Positions 1 through 6,963 of a DNA stretch of 60,327 nt are shown one piece after another. Every line of letters begins with the position of its first letter. The first letter of the stretch is position 1. The translations under genes were made by a program, and so were the position numbers. This DNA comes from an uncultured Eubacteriales bacterium (lineage in GTDB: Bacteria > Bacillota > Clostridia > Lachnospirales > Lachnospiraceae): assembly GCA_900542465.1 (NCBI GenBank), contig UQNS01000011.1:1-60327 (forward strand), given 5' to 3'. The notes beneath the pieces are model-generated. The model searched no databases. It was not told the origin of the DNA and saw nothing but the letters and a program-made list of their open reading frames with translations.

Positions 1-71
1 TTATTTTCCCATTTTTATTCACCCTGCCCTATATCTAGACTCTTACCTTCACTTCCTACACTATATATATC

Positions 72-97
72 AAAAAAGGAAGCGCTCCGCTTCCTTC
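72..97 (-). terminator. Terminator after the DUF2325 gene
   Basis: Arms AAGGAAGC and GCTTCCTT close over a five-base loop. Read on the minus strand the hairpin is followed by six T, as in a rho-independent terminator for the minus-strand gene that ends at 154. Bases 1-71 show no coding signal. Confidence 0.8.
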
Positions 98-153
98 CAC
101 GGACCTCTTCCTTATTTAATATAATATAATGTAATATATATGAGCTTATCACC

Positions 154-441
154 TTACGCAACCGGCGCATATTTCTCAAGCACTTTCTTTAATGATGAGA
201 TCGAACCGCTTGGCAGTCTCTCTATGGTCGTTGAGCAGCCCTTGATCTCGTTCATAGCGCAATGTACCATCTTATGTGACATGGCCCCTGTAAAGAAGAT
301 CATCAGATCAGGATCTCCTATCTTGTTCTTGAGACACCCTATCGGTTTAATAAAGGTCTTTACCTTGCAATTATGTTCGCGACACAGCTCAACATACTTG
401 CGTTCCATTCTTTCGTTTCCCCCTAAAATTACAATACTCAT
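154..441 (-). CDS. DUF2325 domain protein
   Basis: A 95-residue protein opening with MSIVILGGNERMERKY and holding the dinucleotide-binding-like start (VILGGN) and the FFTGAMSH stretch typical of DUF2325 proteins. The family has no assigned reaction. What can be seen is a short soluble alpha/beta protein with Cys at positions 20, 25 and 36 and no membrane segment. A ribosome site GGAGGGG precedes the ATG. The promoter carries two copies of the TTAGC-N4-GCTAA palindrome also found at feoA and the flavodoxin unit, so a role in iron or another metal response is inferred from regulation only. It is monocistronic and ends in a clear terminator. Confidence 0.8.
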   Translation of the reverse strand: MSIVILGGNERMERKYVELCREHNCKVKTFIKPIGCLKNKIGDPDLMIFFTGAMSHKMVHCAMNEIKGCSTTIERLPSGSISSLKKVLEKYAPVA

Positions 442-514
442 ATTCCCCTCCTTACGATAAACGCGTTCTATATGATGTAACTAATATTTCTAAAGTGACA
501 TGTAAAAAGTTTGG

Positions 515-569
515 TTAGTCGCCGCTAACTTAATGTGTTGAGTTTACCATTGCTAACTATCTTTGTCAA
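515..569 (-). promoter_or_regulatory. Promoter with two metal-type operator boxes (DUF2325 gene)
   Basis: On the minus strand TTGACA (564-569) and TAAACT (541-546) are 17 bases apart. One palindrome, TTTAC-N4-GCTAA on the plus strand (543-556), covers the -10 and spacer. A better copy, TTAGT-N4-GCTAA (515-528), lies just downstream of the expected start of transcription. This layout closely copies that of the feo promoter at 5340-5430. Repression by a DtxR/IdeR-like or other metalloregulator is inferred. Confidence 0.65.
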
Positions 570-659
570 GTTTTCCTTTTTTATTATCGATCCGGCTTTT
601 ATAGACTATATCCAGGGCCTTCTTCCAAGGCTTTTTATTTTCATTTAATCCTAATATTA

Positions 660-689
660 TTGACTTTTCTTTTTCTGATAAAATATAAT
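660..689 (+). promoter_or_regulatory. Promoter of the TetR-patatin pair
   Basis: TTGACT (660-665) and TATAAT (684-689) are separated by 18 bases, with the tetR-type gene starting 46 bases downstream behind TAGGAG. I see no convincing long palindrome here that would mark an autoregulatory operator. Confidence 0.65.
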
Positions 690-735
690 CTAAATATATT
701 TTTTACCTGTGTATAAATAAATTTTAGGAGTTTAT

Positions 736-1350
736 ATGACGAAAGCGGAACAAAATAAACAACAAAAGTATACTGCACTCCTAGAATCTGCCTACCATCT
801 TTTTCTGTCCAAAGGCTTCGATACAACAACGGTTGCAGAGATCTCCAAGTCTGCAGGAGTTGCCAAGGGTACTTTCTACTTATATTTTAAGGATAAGAAC
901 CAGATCCGTTACCAGCTTATCTTCGATAAGCTTAAAGAACTTTTTCAGGAAACTATTTCTCAGATATTCGACTCCGGAAACGACTTTTCTTTTGAAGATG
1001 AGGTTATTTTCTTCATTGATCATATAGTCGATACGATCTGCAAGGATAAAAGGCTTGTTGATTTTGTTTACAAGAACCTGACCTGGCCTATTATCAAGAA
1101 AGCTGTTACCGGCGACGGTGATCCGGACAGGCAAAACGAAATGACAGTTTACTTAGAAGAGCTGCTGGAGATCGAAAATGTTCGTTTCAGGGATTTTGAA
1201 ATAATGATCTACCTGATCGTCCAGACGGTCTCCAGCGTTACTATAAACTGCCTGACCTATTCCGATCCGGTCACTATAGATAAAATGAAACCTCATCTAT
1301 ATAAAACGATCAAACTCATTATTAAAGAATATTTAATTGAAGAAGGTTAA
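736..1350 (+). CDS. TetR/AcrR family transcriptional regulator
   Basis: 204 residues. The N-terminal 60 residues are a TetR helix-turn-helix: LLESAYHLFLSKGF, then TTVAEISKSAGVAKGTFYLYF, which is the canonical recognition segment. The remainder is a helical ligand-binding domain without a recognisable ligand signature. It is a DNA-binding repressor by family. The next gene, a patatin-like hydrolase, starts one base after its stop, so the two are co-transcribed and the regulator probably controls its own operon. The ligand is unknown; a lipid or membrane-active compound would fit the partner gene but is inference. Confidence 0.9.
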   Translation: MTKAEQNKQQKYTALLESAYHLFLSKGFDTTTVAEISKSAGVAKGTFYLYFKDKNQIRYQLIFDKLKELFQETISQIFDSGNDFSFEDEVIFFIDHIVDTICKDKRLVDFVYKNLTWPIIKKAVTGDGDPDRQNEMTVYLEELLEIENVRFRDFEIMIYLIVQTVSSVTINCLTYSDPVTIDKMKPHLYKTIKLIIKEYLIEEG

Positions 1351-1351
1351 T

Positions 1352-2200
1352 ATGAAAACAGGATTTGTTTTTGAAGGCGGCGCTTATCGTACTATTTTTT
1401 CCTGCGGTGTTATTGACGCACTGCTGAAGAATGATATTTTCCCTGATTATATGATCGGAGTTTCCGCCGGATGCGGTTATGGCGTTTCATATGCTTCCAG
1501 GCAATATAAACGTAATCTTCGGATCCTTATGCGCTACTGCGATGATAAGAGATATTTAAGTCTTTCTAATCTTTTCAAAAAAGACAACAGAAGTTTATTC
1601 GGCCTGGATTTTGTCTACAACACAGTGCCAAATAAACTGATCCCTTTCGACTACGATACTTACGATAAATTCCCCGGCGGTTTTATCTGCACTATGACTA
1701 ATGTTCTTACCGGAAAAGCTGAGTACAGACCATACCTTTCTGAAGACAGGCACATGCATGTACTTCGGGCATCATGCGCTATTCCTCTGGCCTTTCCTAA
1801 AATATATCTGGATGATATACCCTACATGGACGGTGGAATATCTGACCCTGTCCCTTTTGAAAAAGCCTTTGAAGACGGATGTGACAGGGTAGTCGTTGTT
1901 TCCACGAGAGAGAAGGGATATAGAAAGGGACCTGACAGGATGATGAAGCGGATCCTTCCCTTATACAAAAAATATCCTCAATTCCAGGAAGCTTTAGAAA
2001 CATTTACCGATCGTTATAATGTGCAGATGAACCTTCTTGATAAGTATGAGGCAGAAGGCAGGGTCTTTGTTTTCAGACCTCAAAAAACCGTCGGCATAAA
2101 AATGATGGAAAAGGACCGGCGTAAATTAATGTACCTATATAATGATGGTTTCGATCAGACCGTAAATATGATAAGTGATCTAAGATCTTATCTTTCATAA
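1352..2200 (+). CDS. Patatin-like phospholipase
   Basis: 282 residues from the ATG at 1352, which has AGAAGG eight bases upstream; a longer reading from a TTG at 1337 would overlap tetR and lacks a ribosome site. The patatin features are in order: the oxyanion Gly-rich FEGGAYR near residue 8, the nucleophile elbow GVSAG near residue 40 with the catalytic Ser, and the catalytic Asp in MDGGISDP near residue 160. There is no signal peptide, so it acts in the cytoplasm on lipid esters. The family is broad (RssA/YjjU-like) and the substrate cannot be read from sequence. It ends just before a strong terminator. Confidence 0.88.
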   Translation: MKTGFVFEGGAYRTIFSCGVIDALLKNDIFPDYMIGVSAGCGYGVSYASRQYKRNLRILMRYCDDKRYLSLSNLFKKDNRSLFGLDFVYNTVPNKLIPFDYDTYDKFPGGFICTMTNVLTGKAEYRPYLSEDRHMHVLRASCAIPLAFPKIYLDDIPYMDGGISDPVPFEKAFEDGCDRVVVVSTREKGYRKGPDRMMKRILPLYKKYPQFQEALETFTDRYNVQMNLLDKYEAEGRVFVFRPQKTVGIKMMEKDRRKLMYLYNDGFDQTVNMISDLRSYLS

Positions 2201-2237
2201 AAAAGACCGGGAGTCGTTGTGACTGCCGGTCTTTTTT
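2199..2237 (+). terminator. Terminator after the patatin gene, bidirectional
   Basis: AAAAAGACCGG pairs with CCGGTCTTTTTT, with an inner AGTC/GACT extension. There are T-runs on both strands, so it can also end the minus-strand feo operon, whose last small gene stops at 2240. Confidence 0.9.
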
Positions 2238-2239
2238 AT

Positions 2240-2395
2240 TTAATGCTTATGATAGCTGCTGCAAGAAGTGTCTGAGCATCCGCTGCAGCCACTGCAGGAT
2301 GACTTCCCGCGTTTTTTATCTTTTACCGTCTTCACTACGATCACTGCGACCAATACGGCTATAGCGACCGCAACTATTAACGTTCCCAGATTCAT
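2240..2395 (-). CDS. FeoB-associated Cys-rich membrane protein
   Basis: A 51-residue gene. It starts MNLGTLIVAVAI, a single membrane helix of about 20 hydrophobic residues, followed by a basic stretch (KDKKRGK) and a Cys cluster CSGCSGCSDTSC, then ends YHKH. This is the typical build of the small FeoB-associated Cys-rich proteins that follow feoB in many Firmicutes. They are thought to help ferrous iron transport, but the exact role is not settled. The ATG has GAGGGGG seven bases upstream, and the gene lies 25 bases after feoB in the same operon. The His/Cys tail could bind a metal. Confidence 0.85.
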   Translation of the reverse strand: MNLGTLIVAVAIAVLVAVIVVKTVKDKKRGKSSCSGCSGCSDTSCSSYHKH

Positions 2396-2420
2396 ATAAT
2401 ACCCCCTCGTCTGACTATAA

Positions 2421-4808
2421 TTAATGTCTGACTTTTTTAGCCGGTCTGACTATCATATATACCATCCATGCTGCTGCTATAATAGCACAGATAATACCTA
2501 CAGGGTGAGCCTTGCCTATAAATGCCATGCCGAACTGGTAGATCACTAAAGAAACCAGATACGCAAGTCCACATTGGTAGCCAATAGCAAACCATGTCCA
2601 TTTTCCATTGTTCATCTCTCTTCTGATCGCGCCGATCGCTGCAAAACAAGGTGCGCAAAGAAGGTTGAATATAAGTAATGAGTATCCGGCGATCGCTGAT
2701 AAGCCTTCAAAGTCAAGGACTCCGAACACTCCTACGACCTCTTCCTTAGCAACGATACCCATTATTGTCGCTATCGTTGCCTTGATATCTCCAAATCCCA
2801 GAGGCATGAATATCCATTTGCCTACGTTGCCGATCGCGCCAAGGATAGAATTCTCAAGTTCGATATCCGTACTGAACATGAAAGCGCCATCTACCCAGCC
2901 GAACTTAGATCCTGCCCAGATTCCGATAGATGAGAGAAGGATGATGGTTCCGGCCTTTCTGATAAATGAAAATACTCTTTCCCATACCGATCTGGCAATG
3001 TTTCCAACTGTCGGCCAGTGATATGCCGGAAGCTCCATTACAAAAGGCGCAGGTTCACCTGCAAAGGCTTTACTCTTTTTAAGCGCGATACCCGAACCTA
3101 TGATCGCGCCTATACCGATAAAGTACGCACTTGGTGCGACCCACCATGACTGATGGAATAAAGCCGCAGAGATCATAGCAATTACAGGAAGCTTGGCACT
3201 GCACGGAATAAAGGTAGTGGTCATGATAGTCATTCGTCTGTCTTGCTCATTCTCGATAGTTCTGCTCGCCATAACTCCCGGAACACCACATCCTGTACCT
3301 ATAAGTATAGGAATAAATGACTTTCCCGACAAGCCGAATTTTCTGAATATCCTATCCAGTACAAATGCAATTCTGGCCATATAACCGCAGGATTCCAAAA
3401 ATGCCAGCAAGATAAACAGCACTGTCATCTGAGGTATAAATCCCAGGACGGCTCCAACGCCGGCAATTATACCGTCAATTATAAGACTCTGGAGCCAGTC
3501 CGCACAGCCAATGGTTGTTAACCCCTTCTCTGCCAGGCTTGGAAGGCTTGGCACAAAAATTCCATAATTCTCTGATGAAGGAACATCTTCCGCCTCCAGT
3601 GCAGTTTCTACTGTTTCAGAGATACTGTAGCCCGCCTCTTCAAGAGATGCGCCATAAGCTTCATAGGCTTCATCAAAGGCTGAATAATCGGCTTCTTCTA
3701 TTGCATCAGCTATATTTTTCGCTCCTGCAACACCTGCCTCTTTTGCTTTATTTACTGTATCAACAACTTCCTGTGTCCAGATATGCTCTGACGCGTAGTC
3801 ATTCATCACTTCGTTGTACTGTTCCGTACCTATTCCGAACAAATGCCACCCATCCTTAAACACGCCATCATTTACCCAATCTGTAAAGAAGGTTCCAACT
3901 GTCACGATGGAGAGATAATAGACAAGGAACATGATTCCGGCAAAAATAGGAAACGCCAGGATCCTGTTGGTTATGACCTTATCTATCTTCTCTGACGTCG
4001 TCAGCTTCGGCTTCGATTTTTTGGTGTAAATATCCTTGATAATACTTCCAATGTACTCATATCTCTCATTAGTGATTATTGATTCGGCATCATCCTCAAG
4101 TTCTTTTTCCGCAGCCGCGATCTGTGCATTGATCTTTTCAACACTTGCCTCCGGCACCTTCAGTTCTTCCAGGATCTTAGGATCCCTTTCAAAAAGCTTG
4201 ATCTCATACCAACGTCTGTACTTTTGAGGCAGTCCGGGCAGTTCATCCTTGATAAATTCAAGGCTTCTCTCTACACAATCAGAGTAAGTAAGTTTAAATC
4301 TCTTAGCTCTGTGGTCATTCTTAATGTTTTTTAATGCTGCCTCTGCAGCTTCCTTGATCCCGGTACCCTTAAGCGCAGAAATGTTGACTACCGGACATCC
4401 CAGTTCAGCTGAAAGTTTTCCGGTATCGATGATATCTCCCTTTTTCTCAAGTATGTCACTCATGTTGATCGCCAGGACCATAGGAATATCCAGTTCCAGC
4501 AGCTGAGTTGTAAGATAAAGGTTTCTTTCAAGGTTAGTACCATCGATAATATTTATAATACCGTCAGGCGATTCCTTGATAAGGTAATTACGCGCAACTA
4601 CTTCTTCCAACGTATATGGAGAAAGGGAGTATATACCCGGTAGGTCAGTGATCACAACATCCTTGTGACCTTTAAGCTTGCCTTCTTTCTTTTCAACGGT
4701 AACACCAGGCCAGTTTCCAACATACTGGTTAGCGCCTGTCAGTCCATTGAAAAGAGTCGTTTTACCTGTATTAGGGTTTCCCGCTAATGCTATACGGATC
4801 TCATTCAT
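2421..4808 (-). CDS. feoB: Ferrous iron transporter B
   Basis: 795 residues. The N-terminal G domain shows G1 (GNPNTGKT, residues 10-17), G3 (DLPG, 55-58) and G4 (NMSD, 115-118), followed by a helical spacer domain to about residue 265. The membrane domain begins near residue 283. It includes the Gate-type stretch IPILIGTGCGVPGVMA and the second Gate region ending in LCAPCFAAIGAI. It imports Fe2+ across the cytoplasmic membrane. An unusual hydrophilic, Ala/Glu-rich segment of about 115 residues (312-430) is inserted after the first membrane helix and should face the outside. It is third in the feoA-feoA-feoB operon, 27 bases after the second gene. Confidence 0.96.
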   Translation of the reverse strand: MNEIRIALAGNPNTGKTTLFNGLTGANQYVGNWPGVTVEKKEGKLKGHKDVVITDLPGIYSLSPYTLEEVVARNYLIKESPDGIINIIDGTNLERNLYLTTQLLELDIPMVLAINMSDILEKKGDIIDTGKLSAELGCPVVNISALKGTGIKEAAEAALKNIKNDHRAKRFKLTYSDCVERSLEFIKDELPGLPQKYRRWYEIKLFERDPKILEELKVPEASVEKINAQIAAAEKELEDDAESIITNERYEYIGSIIKDIYTKKSKPKLTTSEKIDKVITNRILAFPIFAGIMFLVYYLSIVTVGTFFTDWVNDGVFKDGWHLFGIGTEQYNEVMNDYASEHIWTQEVVDTVNKAKEAGVAGAKNIADAIEEADYSAFDEAYEAYGASLEEAGYSISETVETALEAEDVPSSENYGIFVPSLPSLAEKGLTTIGCADWLQSLIIDGIIAGVGAVLGFIPQMTVLFILLAFLESCGYMARIAFVLDRIFRKFGLSGKSFIPILIGTGCGVPGVMASRTIENEQDRRMTIMTTTFIPCSAKLPVIAMISAALFHQSWWVAPSAYFIGIGAIIGSGIALKKSKAFAGEPAPFVMELPAYHWPTVGNIARSVWERVFSFIRKAGTIILLSSIGIWAGSKFGWVDGAFMFSTDIELENSILGAIGNVGKWIFMPLGFGDIKATIATIMGIVAKEEVVGVFGVLDFEGLSAIAGYSLLIFNLLCAPCFAAIGAIRREMNNGKWTWFAIGYQCGLAYLVSLVIYQFGMAFIGKAHPVGIICAIIAAAWMVYMIVRPAKKVRH

Positions 4809-4835
4809 TGTTTTTTTCTCCTTAATACACGATTA

Positions 4836-5072
4836 TCAATCATTATTCGTATTCTCAACTTCTATCAGTTCGGCATCAGCTTTTCTAATCGTGAGTTCAT
4901 ATCCGCGAACAGTCACCTCGATCGGATCTCCCAGAGGTGCGACCTTCTTAACATGGACATCAATACCTTTAGTTATGCCCATGTCCATTATTCTCCTCTT
5001 CACAGCGCCAAGCCCGTGAAGTTTAATTACTTTTACGATCTGATTTACTTTTGCATCTTTTAATGTATGCAT
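4836..5072 (-). CDS. feoA: FeoA domain protein (second of two)
   Basis: 78 residues forming one SH3-like FeoA domain: LKDAKVNQIVKVIKL, then RRIMDMGITKGIDVHV, and PIEVTVRGYELTIRKADAELI. The RRxMDMGIxxG core is the family hallmark. FeoA proteins are small cytoplasmic partners of FeoB, probably touching its G domain. This copy carries the more typical FeoA core of the pair and sits directly before feoB. It starts at ATG 5072, 13 bases after the first FeoA-type gene. Confidence 0.92.
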   Translation of the reverse strand: MHTLKDAKVNQIVKVIKLHGLGAVKRRIMDMGITKGIDVHVKKVAPLGDPIEVTVRGYELTIRKADAELIEVENTNND

Positions 5073-5085
5073 GGTCTATTCCTTC

Positions 5086-5295
5086 CTATACAAATATTTT
5101 CGCCGCCATCCCTCTCCCGATGGCAACCTCTATATCCCTTACGCGAACTATAAGATTCCCTGCCAGGGAGTTGATGATCGTGATCTTCGTACCTGCAACG
5201 AATCCGAGGTCTCCCAGATGTTTCTTAACATCGGGCAAGCCTCCAATGCGCTGTATCTCATATTCTTCTCCTATTTGAGCAAATGTAAGAGGCAT
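5086..5295 (-). CDS. feoA: FeoA domain protein (first of two)
   Basis: 69 residues: MPLTFAQIGEEYEIQRIGG, DVKKHLGDLGFVAGTKITII, then NLIVRVRDIEVAIGRGMAAKI. The HLxDLGFVxGxxI core identifies a FeoA/SH3-like domain. It differs from its neighbour, so the pair are paralogues rather than a recent duplicate. Two FeoA proteins in front of one FeoB are common in Clostridia. It is the first gene of the operon and its upstream region holds two TTAGC-N4-GCTAA-type boxes. Confidence 0.92.
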   Translation of the reverse strand: MPLTFAQIGEEYEIQRIGGLPDVKKHLGDLGFVAGTKITIINSLAGNLIVRVRDIEVAIGRGMAAKIFV

Positions 5296-5339
5296 AAAAA
5301 CTCCTTTAAAGATTAAATTTTCTCAGAAAGCTGCTGCAT

Positions 5340-5430
5340 TTAGCATATGCTAATTACTCAGAAAAAAAATGAGGGCATACGTCCAACTTCCCTACGGGCA
5401 AGCATAAGTTAACTATTCAGCCTTTGTCAA
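5340..5430 (-). promoter_or_regulatory. feo operon promoter with two operator boxes
   Basis: On the minus strand TTGACA (5425-5430) and TTATGC (5402-5407) are 17 bases apart. A perfect 14-base palindrome TTAGCATATGCTAA lies at 5340-5353, and a weaker copy CAAGC-N4-GTTAA (5399-5412) overlaps the -10. The same two-box plan is seen at the DUF2325 promoter. The position suits iron-dependent repression; the regulator itself is not in this window. Confidence 0.7.
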
Positions 5431-5499
5431 GCCGTTTTTTATATTTTCTTAAAAATACGGCAATTTATAAATTATATTTAGTTTATATTTTAAGGTGGG

Positions 5500-6450
5500 T
5501 CATGCTCCTCCGCCCGTTGCTGCCAGCATATATATAAAATATGCCGCATAAGATATAAGGAATATACAACCTGCCCACTTTTTGATTTTCCTGTCCTTGA
5601 TCGAAAAGACCAGAAGCATGGCTGATGCCGCAATGGCGACGAGCGTATCGATCCGGAAATTAGCCGCAAATGGAATATCGGTAATAATACCTGAGATTCC
5701 AAGCACGAAAAGAATATTGAATACATTACTTCCTACGATATTTCCGATCGCAATATCCGCATTTCCCTTTCTTGCTGCGTTAATAGATGTGAACAGCTCA
5801 GGCAGACTTGTTCCGAGTGCCACTATAGTAAGACCGATTATCCTGTCACTCACGCCAAATGAACGAGCTATACTTGTCGCCGCATTGACCGTTACCTGAC
5901 TCCCTCCTATTATAAGCGCCATTCCTATTATAGTGAGAATAATGGCTATCGGTACAGAATATTTCTTGGCAGACTCAGTTTCCGCCTCTTCATTCCCACT
6001 CTTTTTAGCAAGTCTGAAAAGATAAGCCAGATAGGCCGCAAATACTATGAGGAAAATAATAGCATCTATCCTTCCGATCTGACCATCCAGACCAAGAATA
6101 AGCAGAAGCACCGTGATCGCGATCATAAACGGCATTTCATATTTTATCGTAGACTTCGCAACTGCCATCACCACCATAAGCGCCGTAACGCCAAGGATGA
6201 TCCATATATTAAGTATATTACTTCCTACGATATTTCCGATCGCAATCCCTGCACTTCCTTTACTTGCTGAGGCAATACTTACCGCAGCTTCCGGAGCGCT
6301 GGTTCCCATAGCCACGATAGTTAGGCCTATCACCAGCTGCGGCACGCCAAAGCTCCTGGCAATACCGGCTGCTCCATCAACAAAAAAATCCGAGCCCTTT
6401 ATAAGCATCACAAATCCAAGGGCCAATAATAAACACTGGATAATTATCAA
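5500..6450 (-). CDS. CaCA-family cation antiporter (calcium/sodium or Mn type)
   Basis: 316 residues from a TTG at 6450 with GGAAAGGG in ribosome-site position. A longer reading from 6546 would begin inside the riboswitch terminator and is rejected. About ten membrane helices form two inverted halves, each with the alpha-repeat signature: GTSAPEAAVS in the first and GTSLPELFTS plus GNIVGSNVFNIL in the second. This is the YrbG-like branch of the Ca2+/cation antiporters, exporting a divalent cation in exchange for Na+ or H+. A yybP-ykoY riboswitch lies directly upstream, so the physiological substrate may be Mn2+; that is inference from regulation. It is monocistronic. Confidence 0.88.
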   Translation of the reverse strand: MIIIQCLLLALGFVMLIKGSDFFVDGAAGIARSFGVPQLVIGLTIVAMGTSAPEAAVSIASASKGSAGIAIGNIVGSNILNIWIILGVTALMVVMAVAKSTIKYEMPFMIAITVLLLILGLDGQIGRIDAIIFLIVFAAYLAYLFRLAKKSGNEEAETESAKKYSVPIAIILTIIGMALIIGGSQVTVNAATSIARSFGVSDRIIGLTIVALGTSLPELFTSINAARKGNADIAIGNIVGSNVFNILFVLGISGIITDIPFAANFRIDTLVAIAASAMLLVFSIKDRKIKKWAGCIFLISYAAYFIYMLAATGGGA

Positions 6451-6514
6451 TATTTTTCCCTTTCCGCTAAATAAGCTTTCACATAAGATAGTTACCTGAA
6501 CACAGCTACAGGCA

Positions 6515-6568
6515 TAAAAAAAGAGACTTATGCCATAACTTGTCATCTGAAGTCATAGCAAAGTCTCG
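6515..6568 (-). terminator. Expression-platform terminator of the riboswitch
   Basis: On the minus strand GAGACTTTGCTATGACTT pairs, with two mismatches or bulges, with AAGTTATGGCATAAGTCTC and is followed by seven T. The 5' arm includes the 3' strand of aptamer helix P1 (ACTTTG), so aptamer folding and terminator folding exclude each other. Metal binding should therefore favour read-through into the antiporter gene. Confidence 0.85.
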
Positions 6569-6651
6569 CCACTTCGTTATATAGCCGGGTCTCTTTTGGA
6601 AACCGCGCTGACGGCTTATACAAACATATAATATGCAGGCTACTCCCTTTG
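6559..6651 (-). promoter_or_regulatory. yybP-ykoY (Mn2+) riboswitch aptamer
   Basis: Read on the minus strand the hallmarks appear in order: the P1 strand CAAAG running into the conserved loop GGGAGTAGC, then GCCGTCAGCGCGG, a hairpin GGTTTC/GAGACC, the returning CGGC, and finally GGCGAGACTTTG, which closes P1. These match the yybP-ykoY family, established Mn2+ sensors that switch on manganese export genes. A promoter TTGACA (6707-6712), 17 bases, TTAACT (6684-6689) lies just upstream. Confidence 0.88.
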
Positions 6652-6683
6652 AGATCCTTTTAAAGGATCTTTTCTATATATGG

Positions 6684-6712
6684 AGTTAAACATATACCGG
6701 ATATAATGTCAA
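6684..6712 (-). promoter_or_regulatory. Promoter of the riboswitch-antiporter transcript
   Basis: TTGACA at 6707-6712 and TTAACT at 6684-6689 on the minus strand, 17 bases apart. The start of transcription would fall about 25 bases before the aptamer. Confidence 0.6.
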
Positions 6713-6732
6713 CCGATTCTAAGTTTTTTACT

Positions 6733-6770
6733 CTTTAATTGTTGACACATCAACAATTAAAGTCTATAAT
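6733..6770 (+). promoter_or_regulatory. Perfect consensus promoter inside a 30-base palindrome
   Basis: TTGACA (6742-6747) and TATAAT (6765-6770) are exactly 17 bases apart on the plus strand. A perfect inverted repeat with 13-base arms, CTTTAATTGTTGA and its complement, separated by CACA (6733-6762), covers the -35 and most of the spacer. A repressor bound here would block RNA polymerase directly. No protein gene follows on this strand until 11.6 kb; the transcript would be the RNA at 6777-6961. Confidence 0.75.
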
Positions 6771-6776
6771 CCAGCT

Positions 6777-6961
6777 AACGGTACAGTTCAGGGCGATTTC
6801 GCAAGTCCTGGCTGTCTCGTGACCCACACTCGGTGAATATTTGTCGAAATATCGACAGATATTTGCTCCTCGATGTATTTTTACCCTCAATAAAAATACA
6901 CGAAAACTAAAATACTTTTCCTTAAAAAATCACCTTGGTCTTTTTTCCATGGTGATTTTTT
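6777..6961 (+). ncRNA. Candidate structured small RNA, family not recognised
   Basis: About 185 nt between a perfect promoter and a strong terminator, with no open reading frame of note. I can fold three local hairpins by eye. The first has ACAG and CAGG arms around GCGATTTCGC and closes with CCTG and CTGT (about 6783-6814). The second is AATATTTGTCGA closed by TCGACAGATATT (about 6838-6866). The third is GTATTTTTA closed by TAAAAATAC (about 6877-6901). The terminator follows. It does not show the conserved cores of tmRNA, RNase P RNA or SRP RNA, and I cannot match it to 6S RNA. Function is unknown; a regulated trans-acting RNA is the simplest guess. Confidence 0.5.
6924..6961. terminator. 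Bidirectional terminator
   Basis: AAAAAATCACC pairs with GGTGATTTTTT over a U-rich loop. It has six T on each strand and can end both the plus-strand RNA and the minus-strand operon that finishes at 6964. Confidence 0.9.
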
Positions 6962-6963
6962 AC

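Noticed and set aside
1..71. Partial gene at the left edge
   Set aside because: No frame has coding character; only very short ATG frames end here. It is probably intergenic.
613..640. Terminator hairpin on the plus strand (GCCTT/AAGGC with T-run)
   Set aside because: The stem is five base pairs and no plus-strand gene or convincing RNA lies upstream of it.
3515..3859. Leu-rich plus-strand ORF opposite feoB as a separate gene
   Set aside because: It is the shadow of the Ala/Glu-rich insert of FeoB and has no ribosome site.
6765..6778. TTAGC-N4-GCTAA box just after the small RNA promoter
   Set aside because: Only GCTAA matches; the left half is part of the TATAAT element.
6777..6961. 6S RNA, SRP RNA or tmRNA as identity of the small RNA
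   Set aside because: The 5' and 3' parts do not pair into one long rod with a central bubble, the SRP tetraloop core is absent, and there is no tRNA-like end. The identity is left open rather than forced.
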